Shown: positions 36,401 through 44,902 of the stretch, in pieces
How the letters are laid out: every line of letters starts with the position of its first letter
How positions within the stretch are numbered: the first letter of the stretch is position 1
NCBI GenBank assembly: GCA_030654075.1
Contig: JAURYB010000075.1
Span: 1-47,778 of the forward strand
Source of the DNA: Bacteroidales bacterium
Lineage (GTDB): Bacteria; Bacteroidota; Bacteroidia; Bacteroidales; UBA4417
Length of the DNA: 47,778 nt
Reading direction: 5' to 3'
The notes under the pieces: model-generated
Databases searched by the model: none
Told to the model about the DNA's origin: nothing
What the model saw: only the letters and a program-made list of their open reading frames with translations
Program-made: the position numbers and the translations under genes

Positions 36401-38655
36401 CCGACATTCCTGTACCCGCTTTTGCAGATATGGCATCCTACTATACCCCCGAAAGCTGGAAAGTAGTAAATGAAGCAGTAGCAAGGACTTTTACTACCGG
36501 TGAACCTTACAACCTTGACTTTGAAATGGTAAAACCTGACGGCACTGTTATATTTACAAATACCCGTGGTTGCGCTAATTATGATGAAGCAGGGGAAATG
36601 GTAAATTTGCATGGTACAGTTCAGGACATCACCGAACGAAAACAGCTGGAAGATGTGCATGCTTTCCTGAGCACTTCCGGATACCCGGGCTCCAACGAAA
36701 ATTTCTTCGAATCGCTGGCCAAATACCTGGCCCAGATCCTGGATTCGGAATACGTGTGCATCGACAAGCTCGAAGGCGATGGACTTACCGCGCAAACGGT
36801 TGCCATTTATAACGAAGGTAAATTTGATGCCAACGTTTCATACACACTCAGGCAAACTCCTTGTGGCGAGGTGGTAGGGAAAACCATTTGCTGCTTTCCC
36901 GAAAATGTGTGCCAGTTATTTCCTCAGGATGAAGCACTTCAGGAATTGAAAGCACATAGCTACATTGGCACAACGCTATGGAGTTTCGAGGGGAAACCCA
37001 TAGGGCTCATTGCCATTATCGGGCAAAAACCCTTGAAAAATACTGCTTTTGCAGAAAGCGTTTTGAAGCTGGTGGCTATTCGCGCCGCAGGCGAACTGGA
37101 ACGTATGCAGACAGAGGAAAAACTACTCCGAAGCGAAAAAGAATTAGTAAGAGCGCAGGAGATTACCCATATTGGCAGTTGGTATCTGGATGTAGCAACA
37201 AACCAGGTTGTATGGACTCAAGAACTCTACAAAATGTATGGTTTTGATCCGGCGTTTCCACCGCCACCCTATACCGAACATCAGAAGCTGTTTACTCCTG
37301 AAAGCTGGGCGACTTTATCTACCTCAATGTCCAGAACACGGGAAACAGGAATTCCTTACGAACTTGAACTTAAAACTGTGAAGACTGACGGCAGCAACGG
37401 GTGGATGTGGGTTCGTGGTGAGACGGAGCGAAATAGAGAGGGTAAAACCATCGGCCTTTGGGGCGCGGCCCAGGATATTACCGAACGAAAACTGGCAGAA
37501 GTTGAATTGTTGAAAGCCAGGGATCATGCCGAAGAAAGCGACCGCCTCAAATCCGCCTTCCTTGCCAATATGAGCCACGAAATCCGTACGCCTATGAACG
37601 GCATACTTGGCTTTGCCGAACTGCTTAAAATGCCCGGTCTTACAGGCGAGCAGCAGCAGGAATATATAGCAATCATCAAAAAGAGCGGTGACCGTATGCT
37701 TAATATTATTAACAACATTGTTGATATATCAAAAATTGAATCCGGGCAGATGACGCTTAATGTCACCGAAACAAATATTAATGAGACACTTGAATTTGTT
37801 TACAATTTCTTCGAGCCGGAAGTAAAAGTGAAAGGAATTGAATTGCTCATCAACCACAAATTGCCGGCCGACCAGACTGTTATTGAAACGGATCGCGAAA
37901 AAATTTATGCCATCCTTACCAACCTGGTCAAGAATGCCATTAAATTCAGCGATAGTGGAACAATCCGGATCGGTTCCCGGCTGAAAGGGAAATTTCTTGA
38001 ATTTTATGTAACGGACAAGGGTATCGGAATTCCGCAGGCCAGGCAGCAGGCCATTTTCGAACGGTTTATCCAGGCCGATATTTCCGACAAGAGGGCATTC
38101 CAGGGTGCAGGACTGGGATTATCCATATCGAAAGCATATGCGGAAATGCTGGGGGGGCGAATGTGGGTTGAAAGCCTTGAAGGAGAAGGGTCCACATTTT
38201 ACTTCTCCATCCCATACAAAACTAAAAAAGAACTAAATGCCGGTGTCTGGTATGTTGATCCGGAAGAGGTAAACTTTAAAGAAAACAAGAAACTCAAAGT
38301 ATTGGTTGTGGAAGACGACGAAATATCGCAAAGGCTTGTTAATTTGGCAGTTCAAAAGATAAGCAAGGAAGTTTTGAGCGTAAACTCAGGGATAGCTGCG
38401 GTAGAAATCTGCCGTAAAACCCCCGATATTGATCTTATCCTGATGGATATAAAAATGCCCGTCATGGACGGATATGAGACCACAGAACAAATCCGCCGGT
38501 TTAATAAGGAAACGGTTATTATTGCGCAAACCGCATTCGGGCTTTCAGGCGACAAGGAAAAAGCTCTTGCAGCAGGATGCAACGACTATATCGCCAAGCC
38601 GCTGAACATAGCCATGTTAACAAAACTGATTCAGACTCATTTTAACATGTTTTAA
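33433..38655 (+). CDS. Giant soluble hybrid kinase: REC-multiPAS-GAF-PAS-HisKA-HATPase-REC
   Basis: 1740 residues from the ATG at 33433, 11 bases inside the previous gene; an ATG at 33421 is possible. Receiver 1 (about 6-125) has Asp58 in VILLDVIMPG. A coiled coil (130-185) leads to about seven PAS domains (187-1080), each ending in DITERK-like motifs, then a GAF domain (about 1085-1225) and an eighth PAS. HisKA has His1382 in NMSHEIRTPMNG, then HATPase and a C-terminal receiver (LILMDIKMPVMDG). No membrane helix is seen. The sixth PAS holds GSKCWEVY followed by CSDCP, a possible metal or redox site. It likely receives phosphate through REC1 from the upstream hybrid kinase. Confidence 0.9.
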   Translation: MENRTIKILAIDDNQDNLVTLKALLKDTSPDALLLMATSGVKGLETAASEKPDVILLDVIMPGMDGFEVCRKLKADAALCDIPVVFVTAIKGDKESRILALESGAEAFLSKPIDESELTAQIRAMLKISKANFEKRNEKERLSALVEERTSELQKKNLLNLNLLEDIRTEMEVRKKTEMELRLSEEKFSKSFYTSPDSIIINRLDDGKIVEVNSGFRRITGYEESEVIGKTTAELNLYINPEERNAIIHELKTTGQVKDFECWFATKNGLPILGLLSAVTIDINGIKHILSTTRDITERKQAEEALKLSEGKYRQLVNNTDTGFVVVDEKGVVVEANDPYLKLAGYGSFEEISGRSVLEWTAPDEVENNAASIALGSKQGYVQNFETVYLRADGTRINIILDATLQSMPDGRKLHVAFCRDITERKRVEEALQKSETEFRQLAEAMPQIVWITRPDGWNIFFNQQWVKYTGQTLEESCGNGWNKPFHPDDQQRASDAWQNATTNLTTYSLECRLRRFDGEYKWWLIRGVPIFDDNGAVAKWYGTCTDINERKQAEALLIESEKRNRGILANLDAGIVIHAPDTSIVLSNPKAAELLGLSELQMQGKLSADPGWQFIDEHKKPLPLSEYPVNQIKSHKKILKEFIIGVCRPVTNDVVWLMVNGFPVLDKNGEISEILISFIDLTDRKQAADLLQKSEEKYRTIFENVQDVFYQTDLAGTVVEMSPSIYNLCAYKREELIGCKASVLYNKPDERGLLVNAILRNGELWDYELELKTKSGKIKFVSINARLIKDNEGRPTHIDGAIRDISERRLAVAKLKESEEFSRYLLQTIPFGMDIVDEKGTILFRNENLKKLCGEELIGSKCWEVYRDDKQQCSDCPLKAGINLGKTEVYESSGVLGGKTFEVIHTGISHKGKEAMLEIFIDITGRKLAERELIKAKENAEESEEKYRLAEIDLLEAQRLANIGSWHWDLKTGLVAWSKELCTINGHNPDIPVPAFADMASYYTPESWKVVNEAVARTFTTGEPYNLDFEMVKPDGTVIFTNTRGCANYDEAGEMVNLHGTVQDITERKQLEDVHAFLSTSGYPGSNENFFESLAKYLAQILDSEYVCIDKLEGDGLTAQTVAIYNEGKFDANVSYTLRQTPCGEVVGKTICCFPENVCQLFPQDEALQELKAHSYIGTTLWSFEGKPIGLIAIIGQKPLKNTAFAESVLKLVAIRAAGELERMQTEEKLLRSEKELVRAQEITHIGSWYLDVATNQVVWTQELYKMYGFDPAFPPPPYTEHQKLFTPESWATLSTSMSRTRETGIPYELELKTVKTDGSNGWMWVRGETERNREGKTIGLWGAAQDITERKLAEVELLKARDHAEESDRLKSAFLANMSHEIRTPMNGILGFAELLKMPGLTGEQQQEYIAIIKKSGDRMLNIINNIVDISKIESGQMTLNVTETNINETLEFVYNFFEPEVKVKGIELLINHKLPADQTVIETDREKIYAILTNLVKNAIKFSDSGTIRIGSRLKGKFLEFYVTDKGIGIPQARQQAIFERFIQADISDKRAFQGAGLGLSISKAYAEMLGGRMWVESLEGEGSTFYFSIPYKTKKELNAGVWYVDPEEVNFKENKKLKVLVVEDDEISQRLVNLAVQKISKEVLSVNSGIAAVEICRKTPDIDLILMDIKMPVMDGYETTEQIRRFNKETVIIAQTAFGLSGDKEKALAAGCNDYIAKPLNIAMLTKLIQTHFNMF

Positions 38656-38948
38656 AAATTGCTTTAGGTAAAGCCATGATCAATAAATTGTAATTTAAAA
38701 TGATCATCCAGAAGAATTATGGCGTACCTTTAGTACATGCGTTACACTGAGACCACGGAATGAGCTCAGTATAAAGCGTGCCGAACTCTGCCGCAGAGTC
38801 AATACTTGTCTAACTTCTTAGCGAAACTCTATATAAATCTTAGCGTTTCCATCCGTTTAAAATCCCATAATTCCAGTTAACTAAACGGCATAACCCGTAG
38901 AAACGGCAAAAAACAGAAAGTACGTGATTGGTGCAAATTTAACCACAA
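38656..38948. other. Spacer between sensor kinases with a 15-bp palindrome
   Basis: About 290 bases without a gene. ACTCTGC-C-GCAGAGT (38785-38799) is a perfect inverted repeat, a possible operator or a remnant of a dispersed repeat; a TACCTTTA near 38725 is one base off the -7 consensus. The paralogous genes downstream have almost no spacers, so a promoter here would serve the next three genes. Confidence 0.45.
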
Positions 38949-41900
38949 ATGAAAAAGCACACAAATCCAAACCCGGATTCAACACATCTTCGCCGGAAAG
39001 CGGAAGACTTGTTAAAAATGAAGAAAGCTGAAAAAGTTACCCTGCTCGCAGAATCCGATGCGCTTAAGCTGGTGCATGAGCTACAGGTGTACCAGATTGA
39101 GCTTGAAATGCAGAACGAAGAACTTGCCCTGGCTAAAAAACAGGCAGATGACCTGGCTGCCGAAAAATACAACGAATTATACGATTTTGCGCCAACAGGC
39201 TATTTCACGCTTTCGAAGGAGGGCAAAATAGTAAAATTAAATTTCCGTGGGGCCGACATGCTCGGCAAAGAGCGATCCCGCTTAATCGGGAATCCCGTTA
39301 GCTTTTTTGTTTCGGACGATACAAAACTTGTTTTCAGCGATTTTTTAAACCGGGTATTCAACAGTGATTACAGGGAATCCTGTGTAGTGACTTTGCAAAT
39401 ATTGGGGAACAACCCTGTTTATGTTCAGCTCTCAGGCATTTGTTACGATAGCCGTGACGAATGCCTGGTCACTGCAACGGATATCACGGGCAGAGTTAAA
39501 GCAGAAGAGTTATTGAAGCAAAATGAAGCAGTTCTCACGCGTCAGAACGAATTATTTTCTTCTCTTCTTAAAAACCTGCAAACTGGTGTTTTCATGGTTG
39601 AAGCACCAACAGGTAAACCCTTGATGGCTAATGAGAAAGCACTGGAATTACTAGGCCGGGGAATTCTTCCCGACGCAAACAAACACAACCTGGCCGAAGT
39701 ATATAAAGCATTTAAGGCCGACAGCCGCCAACCCTATCCGCCCGAAGAAATGCCTGTATTGTTAGGGATAAACGGCCAGTCGGCACAAATCGATGATATG
39801 ATAGTGGTGCGCCCCGACGGAACCGAGATACTGCTCGAAATATTCGGCACACCAGTAAAAGATAAAAAGGGAAATGTGTGGGCCAGCCTGGTGAGTTTTA
39901 TGGATATAACTGAACGGAAGAAAGCGGAGCAAGCATTGCAGGCAGAGAGAGAGAATTTTTTCGCTGTGTTCGAGTCCTCGCCGGTTGCCATGCTGGTTGT
40001 TGACGAAACTACAAATATCATATTGGTCAACCTTGCTGCCATTACGCTGGGCGGTGGTACTAAGTCAGATTATCTCCAGCACAGGCCCGGGAACGCCCTG
40101 CGCTGTGTGCATAGCTCAAACGACCCACGCGGCTGTGGTTACGCTTCCAATTGCCGGCTTTGCAAATTGCGCAACGGCATCGAAGCCTTAATCGCCAATG
40201 GTGGCGAATTAAGCGGTGCAGAAGTGGAAATGGAACTCTTCAGAAACGAAGAACCTCATAAAGTATGGTTAAACATTGGCATAGAACCTATGCTGTACAG
40301 CGGAAGCAGGCATTGGTGTATCGCTTTGAATGACATCAGCGAACGGAAGAAAGCAGAAGCCGCAATCAGGTTAAGCGAAGAGAAATTTCGTGGCATTTTT
40401 GACCAGGCCTCCGTGGGAGCAGCCATTGTAGATATGGAGAAACGATTTGTGCGGTGTAACCCGGCTTTCTGCAATTTTTTAGGTTACTCGGAGGAAGAAC
40501 TGATTGGAAAATTAATTTCAGATGTCACCTTTCCCGAAGACGTTTTTCTCGGCCAACCTGAGTTGAAACAAATAGTAAAAATGGAAATTGAGTCGGCAAT
40601 CCTGGAAAAAAGATACCTCAGGAAAGATGGATCAGTAGTTTGGGGAGAGATAAGGTTAAGCCTGGTTCGCGATGAAAAAAACAGCCCAATCTTCTTTTTG
40701 CCAATAATACAGGATATTACCAATCGCAAACGAGTTGAAGAGGCGTTGAAGGAAAGCGAAAAACATTTCCGCGAACTGGCTGACAGCATTACGGATGTGT
40801 TTTTCGAGATGGATACTGATTTACGATACACATATTGGAACAAAGCCTCCGAAAATCTATTGGGAATTGCTGCTGAATCGGCCATTGGGAAATCAATACA
40901 CGAAATATTTCCTGACACTCCTGACATTGCAATAGCTGAAGCTGTTTACAGGGGAGTTATACAAACACGGCAATCCCACATTTTCGAAAGTGTATTCGAA
41001 TACAATGGCAAGCGTATTATCTTTGAAATCAGGGTGTATCCTACCGAGAGGGGCATATCCGTTTTTACCACCGATATAACCGGGCGAAAAAGAGCAGAGG
41101 CAGAAATAAAGCTTAAAAATGAGGAGCTTCTGAAAACCAATGCCGAAAAAGATAAATTCTTCTCCATTTTAGCGCACGACCTGCGCAGCCCGTTTAACGC
41201 ATTTCTTGGTTTAACTCAAATGATGGAGGAAGAATTACCCGTTTTAACCCTTGATGAAATAAAATCGTATGCCGTAAGCATGCGTAAATCAGCCAATATG
41301 CTTTTCCATCTGCTCGAAACCCTGCTTGAATGGTCGCGTATGCAAAGAGGATTGATTAGCTATAAACCGGAAACTGTTCATTTATCTAATGAAATTAGTG
41401 CCGGAATAGAACTCGTTCGGGATGCAGCCTCCAAAAAGTTGATCGAAATAAGGCAGAATATTCCTGATACCCTGTTTATTAAAGCGGATGCGCCTATGTT
41501 CGAAAGTGTGATGCGCAACTTAATGTTTAATGCCATTAAGTTCACACCCCCAAATGGGGAAATTACCCTCGCCGCAAAAAAAATATCGGATACCATGGTG
41601 CAAATATCCGTGTCCGACACAGGTATCGGAATGGATAAGCATCTGATTAATAAACTTTTCCAGCTCGACGAACAGACACACCGAAAGGGAACCGAAGGTG
41701 AACCCAGCACGGGATTGGGGTTAATCATTTGTAAAGATTTTGTCGAAAAACACGGAGGTGCAATTTGGGCTGAAAGCAATGTGGGAAAAGGAAGCACGTT
41801 TTATTTTACCATTCCCAGCGAAAATGAATTGAAGGAGAATTCCAGATTAACCAGTATTCCTCCCACCTATGAAACTTTGATTCATGGTAAGAAATTAAAA

Positions 41901-42254
41901 GTACTCATTGTTGAAGACGACGAAATATCGAGAATGCTGATTTCGGCGGCACTAAAGCCATATAGCAGGGAACTTTTGATTACCCGAACCGGAACAGAAA
42001 CCGTAGAAATCGCCCGAAATAATCCTGACATCGACCTGATTTTAATGGACATACAATTACCCGAAATGGACGGGTATGAAGCTACCCGACGAATACGCGG
42101 GTTTAATACGGACGTAATTATAATAGCTCAAACAGCTTTTGGTTTAAGCAGTGATATTGAAAAGTCAATGGAAGCCGGCTGTAATGATCATGTTTCGAAA
42201 CCACTAAACCTGATTTTGCTAAGAAGCCTGATTAAAAAGTATTTCAACAAATGA
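38949..42254 (+). CDS. PAS hybrid histidine kinase A of the tandem set
   Basis: 1101 residues. It opens with the shared module of this block: basic segment, coiled coil (LKLVHELQVYQIELEMQNEE) and a PAS-like domain (YDFAPTGYFTLSKEG). Four further PAS domains follow (about 190-730). The second of these holds a four-cysteine cluster, RCVHSSNDPRGCGYASNCRL then CK, near residues 380-405. The HisKA site is His743 in LAHDLRSPFN, then HATPase (NLMFNAIKF, DTGIGM) and a receiver with Asp1034 (LILMDIQLPE). No membrane helix is visible. It should be a cytoplasmic sensor. The next gene starts 7 bases later. Confidence 0.9.
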   Translation: MKKHTNPNPDSTHLRRKAEDLLKMKKAEKVTLLAESDALKLVHELQVYQIELEMQNEELALAKKQADDLAAEKYNELYDFAPTGYFTLSKEGKIVKLNFRGADMLGKERSRLIGNPVSFFVSDDTKLVFSDFLNRVFNSDYRESCVVTLQILGNNPVYVQLSGICYDSRDECLVTATDITGRVKAEELLKQNEAVLTRQNELFSSLLKNLQTGVFMVEAPTGKPLMANEKALELLGRGILPDANKHNLAEVYKAFKADSRQPYPPEEMPVLLGINGQSAQIDDMIVVRPDGTEILLEIFGTPVKDKKGNVWASLVSFMDITERKKAEQALQAERENFFAVFESSPVAMLVVDETTNIILVNLAAITLGGGTKSDYLQHRPGNALRCVHSSNDPRGCGYASNCRLCKLRNGIEALIANGGELSGAEVEMELFRNEEPHKVWLNIGIEPMLYSGSRHWCIALNDISERKKAEAAIRLSEEKFRGIFDQASVGAAIVDMEKRFVRCNPAFCNFLGYSEEELIGKLISDVTFPEDVFLGQPELKQIVKMEIESAILEKRYLRKDGSVVWGEIRLSLVRDEKNSPIFFLPIIQDITNRKRVEEALKESEKHFRELADSITDVFFEMDTDLRYTYWNKASENLLGIAAESAIGKSIHEIFPDTPDIAIAEAVYRGVIQTRQSHIFESVFEYNGKRIIFEIRVYPTERGISVFTTDITGRKRAEAEIKLKNEELLKTNAEKDKFFSILAHDLRSPFNAFLGLTQMMEEELPVLTLDEIKSYAVSMRKSANMLFHLLETLLEWSRMQRGLISYKPETVHLSNEISAGIELVRDAASKKLIEIRQNIPDTLFIKADAPMFESVMRNLMFNAIKFTPPNGEITLAAKKISDTMVQISVSDTGIGMDKHLINKLFQLDEQTHRKGTEGEPSTGLGLIICKDFVEKHGGAIWAESNVGKGSTFYFTIPSENELKENSRLTSIPPTYETLIHGKKLKVLIVEDDEISRMLISAALKPYSRELLITRTGTETVEIARNNPDIDLILMDIQLPEMDGYEATRRIRGFNTDVIIIAQTAFGLSSDIEKSMEAGCNDHVSKPLNLILLRSLIKKYFNK

Positions 42255-42261
42255 CTGCTCG

Positions 42262-44892
42262 ATGAAAAAACAAAATAAGTTATCCTCCGATTTAGCCCTA
42301 CTGCGTAAAAAAGCAGAAGAAAAGCTAAAACAACGACCGGCTAAAACTCCTTTACAACTTTTTGAATCCGATGATCTGAAGCTGATTCATGAGCTGGAGG
42401 TACACCAGATAGAGCTCGAAATGCAAAACGAAGAGCTTATGCTGGCGAAAGAGCGGGAAGCAGAACTGGCTAAAGAAAAATATATTGAATTATACGATTT
42501 TGCGCCTTCCGGCTATTTTACACTTGACAGGGATGGAGAAATTATTGACTTAAACCTCCGTGGGGCAGCCATGTTGGGCGGCGAGCGCGCTCATTTAAAA
42601 AACATCTCATTTTCCTTTTTTGTTTCCGCGGATACAAAACCCGCTTTCAGTCTCTTCCTTAGCAATGTGTTTACCAGTAATACAACTACATCCTGCGAAG
42701 TGTTTTTATTGGCTCAGGGCAAAGCCCCTTTGTGTGTTTTTATCACTGGTAAAGCAATTCCTGATATGGAACAGAGCCTGATAACTGTAGTTGACATCAC
42801 CGAACGTAAAAATGCGGAAAAGGCTTTGAAGGAAGAAAATTCGCGGCTGGAACTTGCTATGCAGGCTGCCAATATGGCCTGGTGGGAAATGGATTTAACC
42901 ACTGGACAAGTTATTTTCGGGAAACGAAAAGCTGTTATGCTGGGCTATCCACCCGAAAAGTTCGGATATTATGCCGATTTTATGGCTCTTGTTCATCCTG
43001 ACGATTATGAAAAGGTAATGAATGCTATGCTTACGCATATTAATGGTGAGAGTGGAAAATATGAAGTTGAATACCGTATATTAACTCATTCAGGCAAGTA
43101 TAAATGGTTTTATGATATTGGCTCTGTTATTAAACGTGATTCCAAAGGCAAGCCATTAAATGTGGCTGGTCTTGTTATCGATATCACTTCGCGCAAGCAG
43201 GTAGAAGAGAATTTTAAAGTAAGTCTCACCAAGTACAGGGTTTTGTTCGATTCATTTCCCCTTGGGGTTACGATATCCGACATTGAAGGAAATATCGTTG
43301 AATGCAATCAAAAAGCGGTTGAGTTACTGGGATTATCAAGAGAAGATCAAATAAAACAACAGATAAAAGATAGCAAATGGAATATTGTGAGTGCCGACGG
43401 AACCCCATTCCCGGAACAAGAGTATGCCAGCGTAAAAGCCCTGAAAGAAAATCGCCTGGTTGAAAATGTAGAAATGGGAATAGTGAAAGACGAAAATGAT
43501 ATAACCTGGCTAAATGTAACGGCAGCACCTATTCCAATTGAAAAATATGGTGTGGCTATTACTTACAGTGATATCAGCGAACGTAAAAAAGTGGAACAGG
43601 AACTCACTAAAGCCAAAGAACGCGCCGAGGAAAGTGACTGCTTAAAATCGGCTTTCCTGGCCAATATCAGCCACGAAATCCGCACACCCATGAATGGCAT
43701 AATCGGTTTCGCCGAACTTCTTAAAACGCCGGATTTAACCGGTGAGCAACAACTGGATTTCATCCGTATAATTAAGAAAAGCAGTGATCGTATGCTCAAT
43801 ACCATCAACAACATTGTTGATATTTCGAAAATAGAAACAGGGCAGATGAAGCTTACCCTGTCCGAAACCAATATTAACGAACAGCTTGAATTTATCTGCA
43901 ATTTCTTTAAACCGGAAACTGATATCAAAGGCATAACGCTTTCGTTCAATAACGGGCTGCTCAACAGCCTGGCAAACATTATAACCGACAGGCCAAAAAT
44001 TTATGCCATCCTTACAAGCCTTCTCAGCAATGCCATTAAATACACCAAAAAAGGCAGGATTGAATTTGGGTATGATATAATTGCCGTTGATCCGTTGCCT
44101 GCCGTTGATCCGTTGCCTGCCGTTGATCCGTTGCCTGCCGTTGTTCCGTTGCCTGCCGTAGAGACGTTGCATGCAACGTCTCTACCGAATGCAACGAATT
44201 TACAATTGCAATTTTATGTAAAGGACACCGGCATCGGCGTTCCCATTGACCGGCGCCTGGCCATTTTTGAACGTTTTATACAGGCCGATATTTCGGATAC
44301 CAGGGCTTTCCAGGGTGCAGGACTGGGATTATCCATTTCGAAAGCGTATGTGGAGATGCTGGGTGGCAGAATATGGGTTGAAAGTGATACGGTCGCAGTA
44401 ACAACCGGCAACGACCCAGAAGGAAAAGGTTCTGTCTTTTATTTTACCATTCCTTACCAGGCCGCAACAAATCAAAATCCAGCTGTTAGAAATACTATTC
44501 CGGCTGTTGAAGCCACAAAAGCAAACAAAAAACTGAAAGTTTTAGTTGTTGAAGATGATGAAGTGTCGGAATTGCTGATTTTGGTGGCATGTAAACCGTA
44601 TAGCAATGAAATTCTCAGAGTAAATACCGGTAACGACGCGGTTGAAGCTTGCCGAAACCACCCCGATATCGACCTCGTGATGATGGATATTAAATTGCCC
44701 GAAATGGACGGATACCAGACAACCCGGCAAATCCGCCAGTTCAACAACAAGGTTGTGATTATCGCTCAAACGGCTTTTAGTATGACCGGCGACAGGGAAA
44801 AAGCAAAAGAGGCAGGTTGCACCGACTATATTCCTAAACCCATTAACCTGGCTTTGTTAAAGAAAATGATTCAAAAGCATTTTTACGATTAA
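42262..44892 (+). CDS. PAS hybrid histidine kinase B with repeat insertion in the ATPase domain
   Basis: 876 residues. Same N-terminal module (LKLIHELEVHQIELEMQNEE, YDFAPSGYFTLDRDG), then two PAS domains (about 190-435), a coiled coil, HisKA with His471 (NISHEIRTPMNG), HATPase (about 515-720) and a receiver with Asp809 (LVMMDIKLPE). Between the strand GRIEFGYDII and the DTGIGVP motif, the ATPase domain carries about 34 extra residues (608-641) built of AVDPLP units, encoded by a DNA repeat and palindrome (44083-44185). The frame stays open and all later motifs are intact, so the protein may still work. The C-terminal half is closely related to that of the 1740-residue kinase. Confidence 0.9.
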   Translation: MKKQNKLSSDLALLRKKAEEKLKQRPAKTPLQLFESDDLKLIHELEVHQIELEMQNEELMLAKEREAELAKEKYIELYDFAPSGYFTLDRDGEIIDLNLRGAAMLGGERAHLKNISFSFFVSADTKPAFSLFLSNVFTSNTTTSCEVFLLAQGKAPLCVFITGKAIPDMEQSLITVVDITERKNAEKALKEENSRLELAMQAANMAWWEMDLTTGQVIFGKRKAVMLGYPPEKFGYYADFMALVHPDDYEKVMNAMLTHINGESGKYEVEYRILTHSGKYKWFYDIGSVIKRDSKGKPLNVAGLVIDITSRKQVEENFKVSLTKYRVLFDSFPLGVTISDIEGNIVECNQKAVELLGLSREDQIKQQIKDSKWNIVSADGTPFPEQEYASVKALKENRLVENVEMGIVKDENDITWLNVTAAPIPIEKYGVAITYSDISERKKVEQELTKAKERAEESDCLKSAFLANISHEIRTPMNGIIGFAELLKTPDLTGEQQLDFIRIIKKSSDRMLNTINNIVDISKIETGQMKLTLSETNINEQLEFICNFFKPETDIKGITLSFNNGLLNSLANIITDRPKIYAILTSLLSNAIKYTKKGRIEFGYDIIAVDPLPAVDPLPAVDPLPAVVPLPAVETLHATSLPNATNLQLQFYVKDTGIGVPIDRRLAIFERFIQADISDTRAFQGAGLGLSISKAYVEMLGGRIWVESDTVAVTTGNDPEGKGSVFYFTIPYQAATNQNPAVRNTIPAVEATKANKKLKVLVVEDDEVSELLILVACKPYSNEILRVNTGNDAVEACRNHPDIDLVMMDIKLPEMDGYQTTRQIRQFNNKVVIIAQTAFSMTGDREKAKEAGCTDYIPKPINLALLKKMIQKHFYD
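44083..44185 (+). repeat. 18-bp minisatellite and 28-bp palindrome inside a kinase gene
   Basis: Four tandem units of 18 bases (GCCGTTGATCCGTTGCCT, last one with one change) occupy 44083-44154. A partial fifth unit runs into a perfect 28-base palindrome at 44158-44185, whose left half begins GTAGAGACGTTGC. The 18-bp units and the palindrome share CGTTGC, so the units may derive from it. The palindrome resembles short repeated palindromes dispersed in Bacteroidota genomes. Confidence 0.9.
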
Positions 44893-44902
44893 AATTTGCT
44901 AA

